From assembly GCA_013365365.1 (NCBI GenBank), contig JABVXU010000173.1, positions 1 through 64,000 of the forward strand: a stretch of DNA of 64,000 nt. The letters run 5' to 3'. The position numbers and the translations under genes are program-made. Position 1 is the stretch's first letter, and every line of letters starts with the position of its first letter. The notes under the pieces are model-generated. The model was not told where the DNA came from. It searched no databases and was given only the letters and a program-made list of their open reading frames with translations. The stretch is from Cruorifilaria tuberocauda. Taxonomy: Eukaryota > Nematoda > Chromadorea > Rhabditida > Onchocercidae. Shown here in pieces: positions 50,604 through 63,576 of the stretch.

Positions 50604-53600
50604 TTAATCATCATTAAATGGCATTAAGACGTGCCATTGCGCAACGGAACGACGTGGCGTTGCAAGTACATCTTGCCATTGTTTCAGTGCTACACCATTA
50701 GCGTTGTTACCGATGATGACGTGACCGATACGTTCATTGGAACCAACGCGATCGTAATCCGAAACCGTCACTTGCAAATGCACCCGCTGAAGCATCATTG
50801 TTTATATTAAGCTAACTGGGGAATTTATTATCATTTAATCAAAAATATTATACAGATGATATCAGGATGAAAGGGAAATATACGAGTGACCTTGTGATTT
50901 CCTAATTTAATTTTATTTCACTTTTACTTAAACGTTTCTTGTCATTGCATTTGAAATTTAATTTAGAAAGTAATGTGAAAGATGGCAACGGTCGAATAAT
51001 AATGATAATGATAAGAAGAGTAGAATAGAAATATCGATCAAAAATCTCTTCAACTGTTTGATTGAAATGTAATTCACTCTTAAAATAGTCACTACTTATG
51101 ATTGATAATGTAATTTAAAGTTTAATCAAAAAATATGAACTATTTAAAATTAGACAGCAATGAACATTCTTTATTTGCTAAAGTTTATAAGCTAAAACTC
51201 TTGCTAATTTTCCAATCATCGTAGTATTGAACTTTTAAATCCTCGAAAATTTAAGTATATAAAAATAAAATGAAACAGCTTAATTAGTAAGTAATTTTAA
51301 TCCATTGATAACACTTAGTTTACCTGCATTTTCTCTGGACTGACGTCAAAACTGAATGATTCATTGTAATACGGATTTAACGTTTTCATCTTAATTGTAG
51401 TTTTCTTTTTTTCTAATCGCTTCTTTTGCATCATCAAATAAATTTTCACGTATGGATCTGTAAAAATTCATTTCCTATGACATATTTTATATGAAAATTT
51501 CAACTATGAAATTATATTAATTTAAGCTTGAATAGAAAAAATCGATAATTTCATCTTTCAACATTACAGAATTTTGGCCAAATAAGTGCTGTAAAATATT
51601 GTAATGAATTTGAAAGATATGATGCCAACCTGATAAGCCAAGAACGTCCATCTTTTTCAAATTTTTACATTCCATTACAACAACGGTTAATTTGTTCTTA
51701 TTTGGGACATAACGAAGTGCTAGACATACCTCACCTAACCTATTCTCCTGAAATTTTCCATCAAATTATTCAAATTATATCAAATACATTTAACTCTTTT
51801 GCTTATGTTATCAAAACCTATTAGTGGATCTTTAATAATTGTTTAATTATAATCATATTCTTTATAAAAATTTATCAATTGACTAAAACTTACCGAAAAA
51901 ATAAATAGTAATTACTATTTGAAATATATTTCGAATTTAAATCATACAAAATATCTTTTAGTCTTTATTAGTTTTTTAAAGTTTTTTAAGTTTTTTAGTT
52001 TTTTAGTTTTTTAAACTTCATAGCTGTCATTTGCAACGATGTTAAAATGGAAGAAATACCGGTGGAGTTTGAATCAAGTCGCACCTCTCAATGGTTGTCG
52101 CTAAATCAATCTTTCCAAGAGGTATTGAAATTTCGCCTATCTAAATTTAATACTGCACATTGAAAAGATTGTCCCAAATTTTTGATTTAGTTTTTTGTTT
52201 TTGTTTTTTTATCCTAAATTTCTTTTTACTATGACTTAGTTTATATGGAGACCAGAAAAACTCATAAAATGAAAGAGAGATATCAAAGATCTGAAAGCTT
52301 ACCTGACCATGTTTGCCGAATCTATCAAAATCGAAAACACTCATTACCAGCGTTTGACTGCTAATCTCGCTATATGGTATCTGAAGATCAATCGAATTAA
52401 TAACAAGTAAAATGCTCGACGTTTGAATTACACTTAAAAATGCTTTATTAAATAATTTTTATGATAAGCTATAAATGTGTAAACAGAGTTAAGACAGTAA
52501 AAATTACCAAATTCTTATCTTTAATTTTTTTTTTTATTTTTAATAATGCTTTAATTTTTTTTGAATTAGATTGCTGAAGTTAGAAAATGATCATCTAAAG
52601 TTAAAGTAATTAAAAATCATGAATACGAACTTTTCATGTCATAATTTATTCAAAACAAATTCTTCATCACTTAATAATGAAGCTGATTAATAAGTTGGGA
52701 AATTTTTCAAGCGTTATCGAAATTATTACTGAATATTTTCGGTAAAGCAAACTATCAGTATAAATTTAATATAAAGTGTAAGTAATATAAATGAATTAAA
52801 TGTCAAACAGAAAAAGTTAATTATTATTTTTCCATTCTTTATTTCCATTTTTTTCATACTTATATTTTGTGAGTAAACAATGGAAATTACTAATAAATTT
52901 CCATTCCAAAAATGAAAATAACTTATTTATTTTTTTCCGATTAATACAAAAATAATTCATTTAAAAGATGAATATAAATAATTTTATTAATCATGATAAA
53001 AATCGTAGTAATTTTGCCAAATAACTTTATTCATTTCTTTCAGTTATTTCTGCATATGAAAAATATTTTCATCATTCTTAGAAAGCATTTTTTCAAATTG
53101 TCGTTCGGGAATGCATGAAAATATGATGAATGATTGATGTGGAAAACTTAATCGTCCAATTTGTTCAACTTTAAAAAGCTTTTATTTGGCTGAAGCATTA
53201 TCGTAAATATTCTAGTTGATTAATGCCAATCAATAATATCATAGTCGATTATTCTTAGATCCATGCAATAGTTGAATTCAAAAAGTTATTGTAATAACAG
53301 TTTTCCTTTTTCAGTGAAAAATTAACTTTGGTAACTATTGTAGTAACTCTCTTCTGCTCACAGTTAAGTTAATTATCATTTGTTAGAGTATTACAACCTA
53401 TCATATAATATAACTGTTTTGGGAAAGAGAAGCGAAACTTCAACAATGACATTTCATGTTTTTTTTAAAAGCTAAAATTTTATAGCAAGAAGACATTTCA
53501 TTTTTTTGTCTCTTTTAACTAATCATTTCAAATAACAGTATTGTTCATCTTTAAGACATTCATCATCCTGAATCACCATTAAACTTTTGATTTAATCATG

Positions 53601-55291
53601 ATTCCTGGTCATGAATAAAATAGCACTCAAATATATTATTTAATATTCCTTTAATCAAATATTATTTAATATTCCTTTAATAACAGCCACATTTGCACGA
53701 GATATGAACGATGCAAAAAATTTATAATTAATTTTTGCATTATTCCCATATACTTATTTTAACTTTATCCTAGCAAAATGAGTAATTACTAACTAAAATG
53801 AGATAACATTACCAATACTTCAGCAAACATTAATTTCACTGATAAGAAAAAAACGAGCATATTTTTTTCTTATCAATTAATTTTTTCGCTCTTATTCCAA
53901 TATATTCAAATGTTTCATAAATTTACCTAAGAAATAAATATTTCTCATAAATGTCAAGTTGAATTAATTGAATTTACCTTGAACATGAAATTTTCATTGA
54001 AAATAGGATTAAGCGATTTCTTTTGTACTCTCGTCTGATACTTCTTTTTCTTATCAGGTAAGAGGAATAGCTTGACGTACGGATCTGAGGTACCACCAAG
54101 ATCCATCGCTGGTAATGCTTCTGCTTGAACGACAGTTACCGTTAGCTATAAATTTCATTTTAATAAAGAAAATTTAAATTCATTCGATTGTTTTTTTTTT
54201 CATCTCTTTTGTCAGTTAAATATGATTAGATTGTTGAAGCGATATTTAAGTAATCAAATATGATTAAAAATTAAGAAACAAAAGTAGAGTGATCTTTAAT
54301 TTTAGAGTATATAAATCGGTTTTTCGTCCTTTTTCAAAACGAAAACTTTTAAAGTAAAGTGCATCACTACAAGAAATCTTTTCAAATATAGTGAAAAATA
54401 TTTTCTCAAAGTGAATTTTTCCCCAAACTTGTGAAAAGAAATCAATTTTTTTCCTAAAATTAAAGGAAAGCTTACTATTTTAGGACCTTTTAAATAAAAA
54501 AATGTCTGCTAACATTAAAAGCTATACTACTAGAAATTGTGTGAGCTTCAATTGAATGAAATGCGTTAAATTTCAGCTAAATTAATTTCTGCGAAAATTT
54601 TCATGAAAGCATAAATGCTATTGCGTATAAAGAAAAAAGTAATTCTCTATCATAAAGTTTGGAAAAGTTTATGCACTTGTTTTATGCTTTTTTTATTTTT
54701 CTAATTTTCGTTTTCATTCTTTCACAAATTTCAAAATATTCAAAATTTCCTCGTTTTTGATTCATTCAAAAAAATAAACTTTACCGATTTAACATTAAGA
54801 GAAAAAAATTACTTCAAATTTTTTTCCCAAAACTTTTAATCTATTAAATTAAATATCATCAAATAATCAATAAGGAAATCAAATAATCCTATTAAATTCA
54901 AAAAAGTATTGCAGTTCAAATAACAAAAAAAACAGTTTTAGCTTACATCGTTAATGTTATTTGCTCTAATCCGTAATCTCACTTTAATTCACTATTATTC
55001 TTAAAACTTGTTTGATATTATTTAATTTGTAATATTTCTGCAATTTAAGATAATTCATCTTTCTGAACGAATTAAATTAATTCATTTTTAAAGAGCTATA
55101 AATTAATATTTAAATTAAGATTTTAAAAGGATTGTAAATTAAAAAAAGGACAGAAAAGCTAACTGAATTCTTGTCAAAGTCATAGTCAAGCTTGTAAGAC
55201 AATCGTCCCAAAAACTTTTTCTCCTTTTTTTCTTCTTTTTTCTTCGTTGTTGTTGTTGTTGGTGTTGCTTTTGCCGAGACCGATTCGATAG
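50604..55291 (-). CDS. Synaptotagmin-1-class protein, C2A-C2B part (Syt-B, N-terminus not found)
   Basis: Exons in transcript order: 55291-55164, 54145-53978, 52380-52303, 52140-52060, 51747-51630, 51457-51324, 50786-50604; about 296 residues with all joins in frame. The first exon starts in phase 2 behind TTGCAG, so a transmembrane exon lies further upstream (above 55300, possibly beyond the window). The product closely resembles the synaptotagmin-1 class, the Ca2+ sensor for neurotransmitter release. A Thr/Lys/Glu-rich linker is followed by C2A ([39 protein letters not shown]). C2B follows ([15 protein letters not shown], the polybasic [10 protein letters not shown] and [12 protein letters not shown]). 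The end, [10 protein letters not shown], is the conserved C-terminal WHxL signature. Two late Ca2+-loop positions differ from the usual Asp: Gly in KHGQ (C2A) and Glu in SNER (C2B). The linker between C2A and C2B seems shorter than usual. Confidence 0.92.
51966..52014. repeat. (A)GTTTTTTA tandem tract in a Syt-B intron
   Basis: Five to six imperfect copies of GTTTTTTA(A) follow each other between Syt-B exons 4 and 5. On the coding strand this is purine-rich and lies downstream of the exon 4 donor. It is a simple intronic repeat. Confidence 0.75.
53633..53684. repeat. Direct repeat of about 24 bp in a Syt-B intron
   Basis: The word ATATTATTTAATATTCCTTT occurs twice in a row, separated by a few bases (near 53633 and 53659). 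It lies within the 1.6 kb intron between Syt-B exons 2 and 3 and looks like a recent local duplication. Confidence 0.75.
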
Positions 55292-58200
55292 CTGCAATGA
55301 TTGGAAAATAAAATTAGATTAAACAAAGGTAAATTCGACACTTTCAAACATCTTTCATTTCAATAATTCGGGAAAAGTTACTTTCTAAAATTCAATTTAT
55401 CAAGCTATCATAACATAAACTTATCTATTATTAAAAAAAGCTGACGAGCTTAAATCATAGTTTGTTATATTTTTCATCAAATTTTAAATTTTGATAGCAG
55501 TGATAATAACAAAATAGCGCTTCTAGGATTATCGATAAGTTATGTTATTTTGTTGATATATCATAAAGATAATTGAAAATAATTATCGATTAAATGCTAA
55601 TGAATGAAAATAATGAAAACACATGCATGCACTTGTATTTCCCTTGTTCCATAAAAACATCGCTTTTTCATTCCATTTCTTGAATTGATAATAATCTCTA
55701 GCATATGTACAAATGCATCTGAAAATCATAATAAATCATGATTTATAAATATCTTATCTAACAATAATTATGATTAGGAATAAAATCTAATTTTAACATT
55801 CCACCATTATTAAAATGCAATAAAATATAACAAACTATTTGAATGTTTGAATAGCTCAATTGATCCTTTATGATTTATTTCCAGAGAATGTAAAGAAAAA
55901 CGAGAATTGCATTGAACTTACTCTAAAATTAATAAAAAAAAGAATAAAAGAAGGAAGGAAAGAGAACGGATATCTTATCATCCATTCGTCACTGATATAT
56001 CTCTCTGCTTTTTCCTTTCTCTAAACATTCTCATGCATACATTGCATTAATTTTTGCAATTTGTTTAAATTTAATTAATTTTTATGGGAAAAATATGTAC
56101 GGAAGATAATGAAGAAATGAGAAATACTGATAAATGATAACGGGTTCTGCATTAGCTCCATTAATCTAAGCATTGAATTTATTCTTCTTTCTGCGAATCT
56201 AATCATTCGAAAATGATAAAAGAAAATTAGTAAGCTAAACAAATACGATGTGATATGCCTTGCAGAAATTTAAGATAGAAATTCTTTTGCACTTTCACAA
56301 TGTTTACGGAATTAAAATAAATCTCCATTTCTTCAACTGTCTAAAATTCTCGACAATTATGTCAAAACAAAAATTCATCCAACTCTATCAATCATAAAAT
56401 ATAATGCAAAAAACAATTGAAACGGCGTGAATTTTAGTAGAAATGCGCACATTGCATACGTTGCGTACGTAAAATGCGTAAGTTTCATGCATACTTTTGA
56501 TATATCATGTGATAGTTGATAAGCATACTGTTAAAACAAGAAGGAAAATATTCATTCTAGAACACTGCTTAAATTTCTTTCCTAATCTTCGTTTATCAAT
56601 TTCTTCCATTTCAGTTATCAATCATTCTTTCTTCGTATATTCCATTTTTTGTCGGATTATATCATCTTAGGATAATTGATTCCATATTCGATTTAAAATC
56701 TTATCATGAATACTGAAGCGATGAATGATAGCTTTTGGTATGAAATTTCGATGATTTCCATGGTACCAAAATTATGCAATATCAATTTGGTACCAATTGT
56801 TAATCGCATCAATGCTAATGAATGGAAAAATTAGACGGGGAAATGTGGAATTGTAATTGAATTTCTTCATTTTATGAAGAGAAAAAAAAACAAATTGAAT
56901 TTTTCTATGAGAGAGAAAAAAAGGAATAAAATTAGCTATAACAAAGTAAGCATAAGAAGATAATTGTCATGAAATGTTGACTTGTTGCTTACTTGATTGG
57001 TACATTTTCATTGGATAAAATTTTATTGAGTGATAAATTGAAATAAGAAAATCCTTTCTGGCATGAAATCAAAGTTTCCATTTTATTAAACAGCTCTCTT
57101 TTTTCTTTTTTTTTCCCCTCTTTCTCGCCTTCTCTCTCTCTCTCTCTCTCTCTCTTTCTGTTAATAATTTATTTTATAAGTAAATTAAGTTGGTAAATAG
57201 TTTGCTCTAATATACCACAAATAGAATTATCAAATATAAAATATAGATTTTATTAGTGAAATGAGAAATAAAGTGAAAGGTGAGAGAGGGAAAGAAATGG
57301 AAATATAGAATAAATAGCATTTAGGTCGTAAAGAGAAAAAATTCAAAAATAATCTTATCGATATTCTGATCTTGAAAAATCGACAAATCCATGATTTTTT
57401 TCTAAATTCAGTAAGTATTGTAAACTTCACTTACTTATAATAGTTCCATGGAGATATTATTACTCCGTTTTAATTTTAATTTAGTATTTTATTCACATGA
57501 ATGGTTCAGTAGTGATCATTGTGAAAAATTGTTCATTTCTGCTTCATATATCATGTTCTTTTTCCTTTTCGCTATTCTTTACCTTTGTTTAACTTTCTAT
57601 TTACACTACCTTTCGAGGAAAAACGAATTTAGCTAGATTACTCGCAATAAATGCTAATCTTTCAATTTTTTTTAAAAACTGATATGAAATTAGGGAGATA
57701 CGGTTCTGCTTCTAAGAATAATCTTTCCAGGAAAAAAGTTATAAGTAGGGTGGTGATAACAGAGAGAAGAATGATGGAAAATTATTATCAGCTACAGACT
57801 GAAACAGGATAAATTGATATGAGGATAAACAACAATTCAATAAATTTGGAAAAAGTTAGAAGACTTTTGCTCTGGTGATCATTTTCTTCTTATCATTTTT
57901 TTTATCATATTTCTTTTTTTATAATTAAAAAAAGTTTTTTTTTTCTCATAAGGAAATAGTTTCCATGGTATCCATTGGAAGTGATGTCATGAAAAAGGAT
58001 GACATTTGCTATTAGAAATGAAAAGCCAAAAAAGAAATGTAATTTAGCTAATGTCAAAGAGATATGATTACAAGTTATTTTTTTAATACAATTCAGGCCA
58101 AATTATCGATATTTAATTTTTCCGTTCTTCTGGAATTATACGAAAAATATTTTAGGATTGATTTCAATTGCTGGCAAATAATAAGAGACTGAATAAATTA

Positions 58201-61200
58201 GCACATTCAAAAATGCAATTTGTTATTTCAAAGTAATAATGATTGATAAATTTACTACATTTATTTCAAAAAATCTCAAAAAAAGAGAGGATTGTAAAGC
58301 TTTGAATTGCTATATTACTGATAATAATTATATATTACATCCATTTCAAATTAACATGACATTATTTATCATTTATCAGTTCATCCATTGAATTCTCATA
58401 TAAAAATTAAAGAGGATGAACTTCAAATTAGATGTATGATTAAAATTACGATATTTTTATAGCAAGAGTCTTAAGAGTCCTTATGAGTAACTTTGATGGT
58501 TGAAAAAAATAATTGATAGAAAGTCTCAGTGGATTTCAAGAGATCTTAGAATCAAAAAATTCATATTTTAAATTATGAAAAACAACAAACAAGTACTACT
58601 ATGAGCGAAAAAATACTAAAACAGAAGATTTAGTTTACAAGAGAAATTAAAATTACTGCGATGAAAATAGATTAAATCATGTGACCACAAGCATTTCTGC
58701 TTTCTTTAATGCTAATTCTCATTTGCTAATTAATTAAAGTTGTTGTTTCTCGAAACATTGATATGTTAAAATATGAATTTATATTGATTAAAGGCGTATT
58801 AAATGCACCTATCAAGAATGTTTGTATATTTCCGTATAAAATAATTTTAGGGAAGAAAAGAAAAAACGAAAGAAATTATAGCTCTACGACGATTTCGGCC
58901 TATTTATATGCACAAAGTAAAATATAAAATTTTTCAAAAAAAAACATCAGAAAAACTTGTGGTTCTTGCTTGATATTGAAGCTAAATTGATGGATAGCAA
59001 ACTCTTTCATGAAATATAGCCATAATTTCAGCAAAAATTTCTTCTCTTTCCTAATACATTCCAAAATTAATTATCGCATTTCCACTTTAAAATAATACTA
59101 TCACTGTATCGAATGGAAGAAAACAATCTTATCATTTGGCTTTAAAACTTTATCAGAAGGAATAGATGGAAAGAATTTCATCAAATATAATAATATGAAA
59201 ATAATTTTCTTATCACTGAAAAATTTCATTCATAGCAATATCATCAATATCACTTTACAAAGCTTCGTTGAATATAATGGATGGGAAAAAATTTCACTCA
59301 AAGTAATGTTATCAATACTATCTATCATTCACTCCAATACGCTCATAACATTATGCGAAAAAGGTGAAAGGACGAGGAGGAATCATTCATTGTTCATTTA
59401 GCGGATATGCGCAAGGCTAGAAATGTTTATGTAAGCTACGTTCATTAAGTGTTTCAAGCCTTAGCTACGTGTACATTTATCGACATGCATGATAATGTCT
59501 CCCCGTTAAGTTAATTAAGCAGGAATTCCCAATTCCTATGTTACGACAAGTGGAAAAAATTGTTGAATAGTTGAAAGCATAGAGTAAAATGCATAATATT
59601 GCATTCAAGTTTCATTTCAATTGTAACTCAATCGAAAGCATTATAAAATAAAATCTAAGCCTTTTTTAAGCTTTCTTTAAATGCCTATCATCATATCATG
59701 ATATTACACAGAATTTCACGTTAACATGAATGAATGACTTGAGGAAGAGATGGAATTGTGTTATTTATGAAAATGTGTCGGCTAGCTTTTAAGCTATCGT
59801 TTCGGTATCTAATAGATGAAGAAGCTTAATAAGGCTTGTTTGTTTGAATGAATGCCTTCTTTGTCTTATCATTCCCATCTAAACATCCATGGCTCATAGA
59901 GACTGCTAGACATACATTCACTCATTGGCTTCAGTGATTGGCCATATAATGGCTTGGGTCCAAGTTGAAAATGGTTCAAAACCAGGGCAATCAATAGTTA
60001 AACACTAGGCTTATTTTCATAGCTTTACTCTATCTACTACTACTTATACTCTGAAAAGTGTGAATGTTGATGTGCCACCAGATAAGTAGCAGCTTGCAAA
60101 AGAGATGGAAAGAGGGATTGCAAACACCTTTCCATAGGTATGAATATGTTAATAAAGACAAAAAACTTCAACATCAATTAAGCAACGGTTATTGAATGTT
60201 AAGGTTTAATTAAATCATTTTCACTATCAACTAATTTAGGAAAGAAAACTTTTAAAGTTAAAGTTTGCAGTAACTTTACTCTGAATATTGTAACTGATAA
60301 ACACGAAAAGACGAATCGCAATTACTATCAGAAAAACTGCTAATATGTCTTTGCAATCACTGGGATATTTTATATGAAATTAGCTAACAGTGACAACAGA
60401 TGATGAAAACACATAAAGCATTTTATGAATTCAATTATTTAAAGTTTATTTAATTACTCATTGCTTGTTAATACATTAGACAGATGTGTTTCAGTGAATT
60501 TAATATGGAAAATGTAAGATACCTTGAATTTAGCTGTCATTTGAAATAGCACAAACTTATAACTTAACATGCATCCTATAATAACAAGCAGCAATACTCA
60601 TAAGCATAAGCAATCAATATTCTGAAATACTAGTGATAACAATATCTTATAAAATAATATCTATGCTGTATTTACAATACGGGCTGACTTCAATGTGTTT
60701 AAATTGATTTAAAAGTATAAAAGTTTGGAATGTAATTGTGATCACATTGCAGTTTAACTAAAGTTTAACTCTATAAAGTCAATTTAAATAAGCGATTATT
60801 TGTTGTACTAATTGTATGAATGTATCATTTGATAAGTTTCCCTTCAAAAATTGTGAAAGAATTTATCCTATGAATTACAAAAGATATCAATGTATATCTT
60901 CCAATATTTAAAATATGTTTGGACGACCATTTTGTGAATACAAACTTCTTTATCACATTTTTTCATCACAGTCTATATGATTATTTTGATACCATTCATT
61001 GTTGTGAAAATTTACAATAATATTTGTAAATGTCTCAAATTTTTTTATTTTTGTTTGTTTTTTTTGAAGGAAAAATAAAATGACAAGAAATGGGAAATAT
61101 ATTACTCATCGAATACTATCGCATAGCTTTACAGTTTTACAACATTTCCTAGCATTTGCAAAATGTATACAAGTAATGCAATTCTCGTGAGAAAAGTGAT

Positions 61201-61558
61201 AACAAATCAGTGTTTGAATGATATGAAAACAATTTCGTCGATTCTCGCTAATTGTTCATCATCGATGAGCAAACAAATCATGTCAGACGATACGATTCAT
61301 ACCATTTTACAACTCTCTACAAATGTTCTGGAATTTAAATTGAAAATTTGCTTGTTACATTCAAGTATTTTTTCCTGTTAAGTCAAATTCAAGGAAAAAA
61401 AGATTTAATTACATTTTCTTTTTTTAGAATTTTTCATCTAGACGTTAAATATTTCATAAATTTTTTCATCTTCTCAAGAAGAAATGCTATTTCTTATAAT
61501 TTCGATCATTCACAACAAACAACGATATTCTTGATCTCATTGAACCTTAAATTAAAAA
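55292..61558. other. Region upstream of Syt-B; no supported gene
   Basis: This 6.3 kb should contain Syt-B upstream introns and perhaps its transmembrane exon, but I could not identify that exon. A patch near 59400-60130 has higher G+C and more complex sequence, the usual look of a promoter or first exon. No synaptotagmin N-terminus is readable there. A plus-strand ORF at 57448-57636 has one hydrophobic stretch and another at 61163-61381 is fairly complex; neither has a recognisable family. Confidence 0.5.
57131..57156. repeat. (CT)n microsatellite
   Basis: An uninterrupted CT dinucleotide run embedded in a longer pyrimidine tract (from about 57095). It is purine-rich on the Syt-B strand. 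It is likely length-polymorphic and has no coding role that I can support. Confidence 0.9.
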
Positions 61559-62944
61559 ATGTCTCATCGATTTCTACCAATATTTTTCTTCATTACTAAT
61601 TTACTGAATTTTACAATTGAACTGGGAATTAATCAAATAGATTTTTGTTGTTCCAATACCTGCTGCTGCTCATTGTGTACCGCGGAACAATGTCAATTAT
61701 CCGATCAACCGGGGTAAATTTTCAGTCTTTTCTTGAAATTAATTTAATTTTAATCGATTTATTCTTGATTGCATTAAAATTAATAAATCATTATTGTAGA
61801 TAGAAATATTTCTTCTCATTAATCATATTTCGATGGTATAATTTTTATCGAAATCTGTAAAGTAATTATTCCTGGATGGAATAATATTTAATGAAAAATA
61901 TTGCTTTGTGCAATTTATTTAGTATTAGAATAATTAGCAAAAAGATTGTGCAAGTAAAAATTTCAGAAAACAATGTCGATGTTATAATACAACCGATGTG
62001 ATGTGCTTAAGGTTCAAAAATTTTGTTTATAAACCGGAATCAATAGAAATACCGGATAAAGTGCAAGTTTTTTCTGTTTTACCGGAGCAACCAATGATGG
62101 CACAGGTAGTACCAATGAGTATCACAGAACTGGATATCGACCCGTTATGTTGTACTATTAAAAATTGTCCTGAATGGATAAAATGCAAGCATTCGTTGAA
62201 TGAAAAATGGAATCAGTCAGGTAATCACCGAATTTCAATAATTTTGAAGTTCGTTTGTGGCAAAATAATATACAGTAACTCAACGGTACGAAAGAATGAG
62301 ACATTATTGATAATCTAATGATAATAAATATCTTTTAAAATTTCTACTGAATACCGTAATATAGAAAGATAGATGTTAAAGAAATTACGCTGATTATAGA
62401 TCAAAGGGGAATTAAATTTAATTAAATACTAAATAGCTGACAACCACTGAGAGCTCTTCAAAGACTGAACTGAATTAGTTTATTTCATTAAATTTTCTAA
62501 TCAAAAGGATGAGAAGCACAGAGATGAGTAGCCCTAAGGCAAATTTTTGTAGCTCAAACACAAATGAAAAGTAACGAAAGAAGAAAGAATGAAATATCTG
62601 ATAAGAAAGCTTGATTTCGGAAGTTTACAAATGAATCACAGATAAAATCAATGAACCAATCTTTGCTGTCATCTTTTAGTTTACTATTTCCAAAGTTTTC
62701 CTTACAACAGAACTTTCACTGATAAAGTCGAACAACTTCAAACTTCTTTCTTCCAATATTATTATGATTTACTTTAAAAAAGTTAAATTCCTTTTTAGCA
62801 ATGCCGATTCCATTATTTATCATTGCATGTGTATTATTCGCTCTGGTAATCCTTACGACGATTGGCCTTTGCATCGCAGCTAGCATATATATCAATGATA
62901 AGCGGCGAAACTGTGATATTCATGCTAGAAATGAAAGATACTGA
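61559..62944 (+). CDS. Cysteine-rich type I membrane protein, unknown family
   Basis: Exons: 61559-61713, 61967-62220, 62799-62944; joins keep frame and give 184 residues. A stop codon lies right before the ATG in frame, which supports this start. Residues 1-22 form a signal peptide (FLPIFFFITNLLNF). The ectodomain opens with a dense cysteine cluster: CCSNTCCCSLC, then EQC, KQCRC and VMC. A proline-containing, cysteine-free spacer follows, then a second cluster (LCCTIKNCPEWIKC), for 14 cysteines in all. NTT and NQS are possible N-glycosylation sites. Exon 3 encodes one membrane segment (about residues 137-163) and a short basic tail (DKRRNC). AATAAA lies at 62962-62967. I know no named family with this pattern. 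Ligand, receptor or cuticle roles are all possible. On present evidence it is a nematode orphan. Confidence 0.85.
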
Positions 62945-62961
62945 GAGGAATGATACCTTTG

Positions 62962-62967
62962 AATAAA
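62962..62967 (+). terminator. Polyadenylation signal of the cysteine-rich gene
   Basis: Canonical AATAAA 18 bases after the TGA stop, followed by a T-rich stretch. Such short 3' ends are common in nematode genes. Confidence 0.6.
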
Positions 62968-63558
62968 TTTTTTACCTTAATTCTTAAATTGCATTACTTT
63001 TTCTCTCTTGCAGATTGTTTTCCTGGATGACTTCGGAAATGATAAATCTTTTTTGTTAAAGAAACATCTACCTGTAATTCATTACTTACCTAAAAATTAG
63101 TTCAATTTTCTTCCATATAATTTAATCGCTCCAAGTTACTGCCACACTTATGCATTCTTTCTCAATATTTTTTGTGCTCTGTTGAATCTCTAAATGAGAT
63201 AATTAATTATGCGAGAATTTCTTCTTGCGAAAATTTTCATGATTATTTAATTTACCGAAAATTTAGTTCAGAATATTTCATAAACTGATCGAAGATGATA
63301 AATTTGAAAATGAGCTGATTAAAAAACTGATAATTTCTTTTTTTAATGCAATAACAAGTCAGTTTCTATACTTTTCTAGAAGGTTATTATGTAAGAAGTC
63401 TTTCGTATTGAAATTATATGATTGATGAAGAAATATCTAATCATATATTGTCATTACTTTTAATGATTAATCAATAAATATTTTGCGCAATGATCATTTT
63501 GCAATAGTTTTGATCGATATGAAAGTAGTCATATCATTTAAGTAAGTTTAAACAGGTA

Positions 63559-63576
63559 ACTTGTTTAAACAAGTTG
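63559..63576. repeat. Perfect 18-bp palindrome
   Basis: AACTTGTTTAAACAAGTT is fully self-complementary with no spacer. A related half-site (AGTTTAAACAGG) lies just before it. It may be a dimeric protein-binding site; no function can be assigned from sequence. Confidence 0.8.

Noticed and set aside
55246..55263. (GTT)n run that looks like a microsatellite
   Set aside because: It is inside Syt-B coding sequence and encodes the Thr run of the linker before C2A, so it is reported as part of the gene and not as a separate non-coding repeat.
59945..59990. tRNA-like B-box word (GGTTCAAAACC)
   Set aside because: There is no matching A-box at the right distance and no cloverleaf; the word does not fit the tRNA consensus closely enough.
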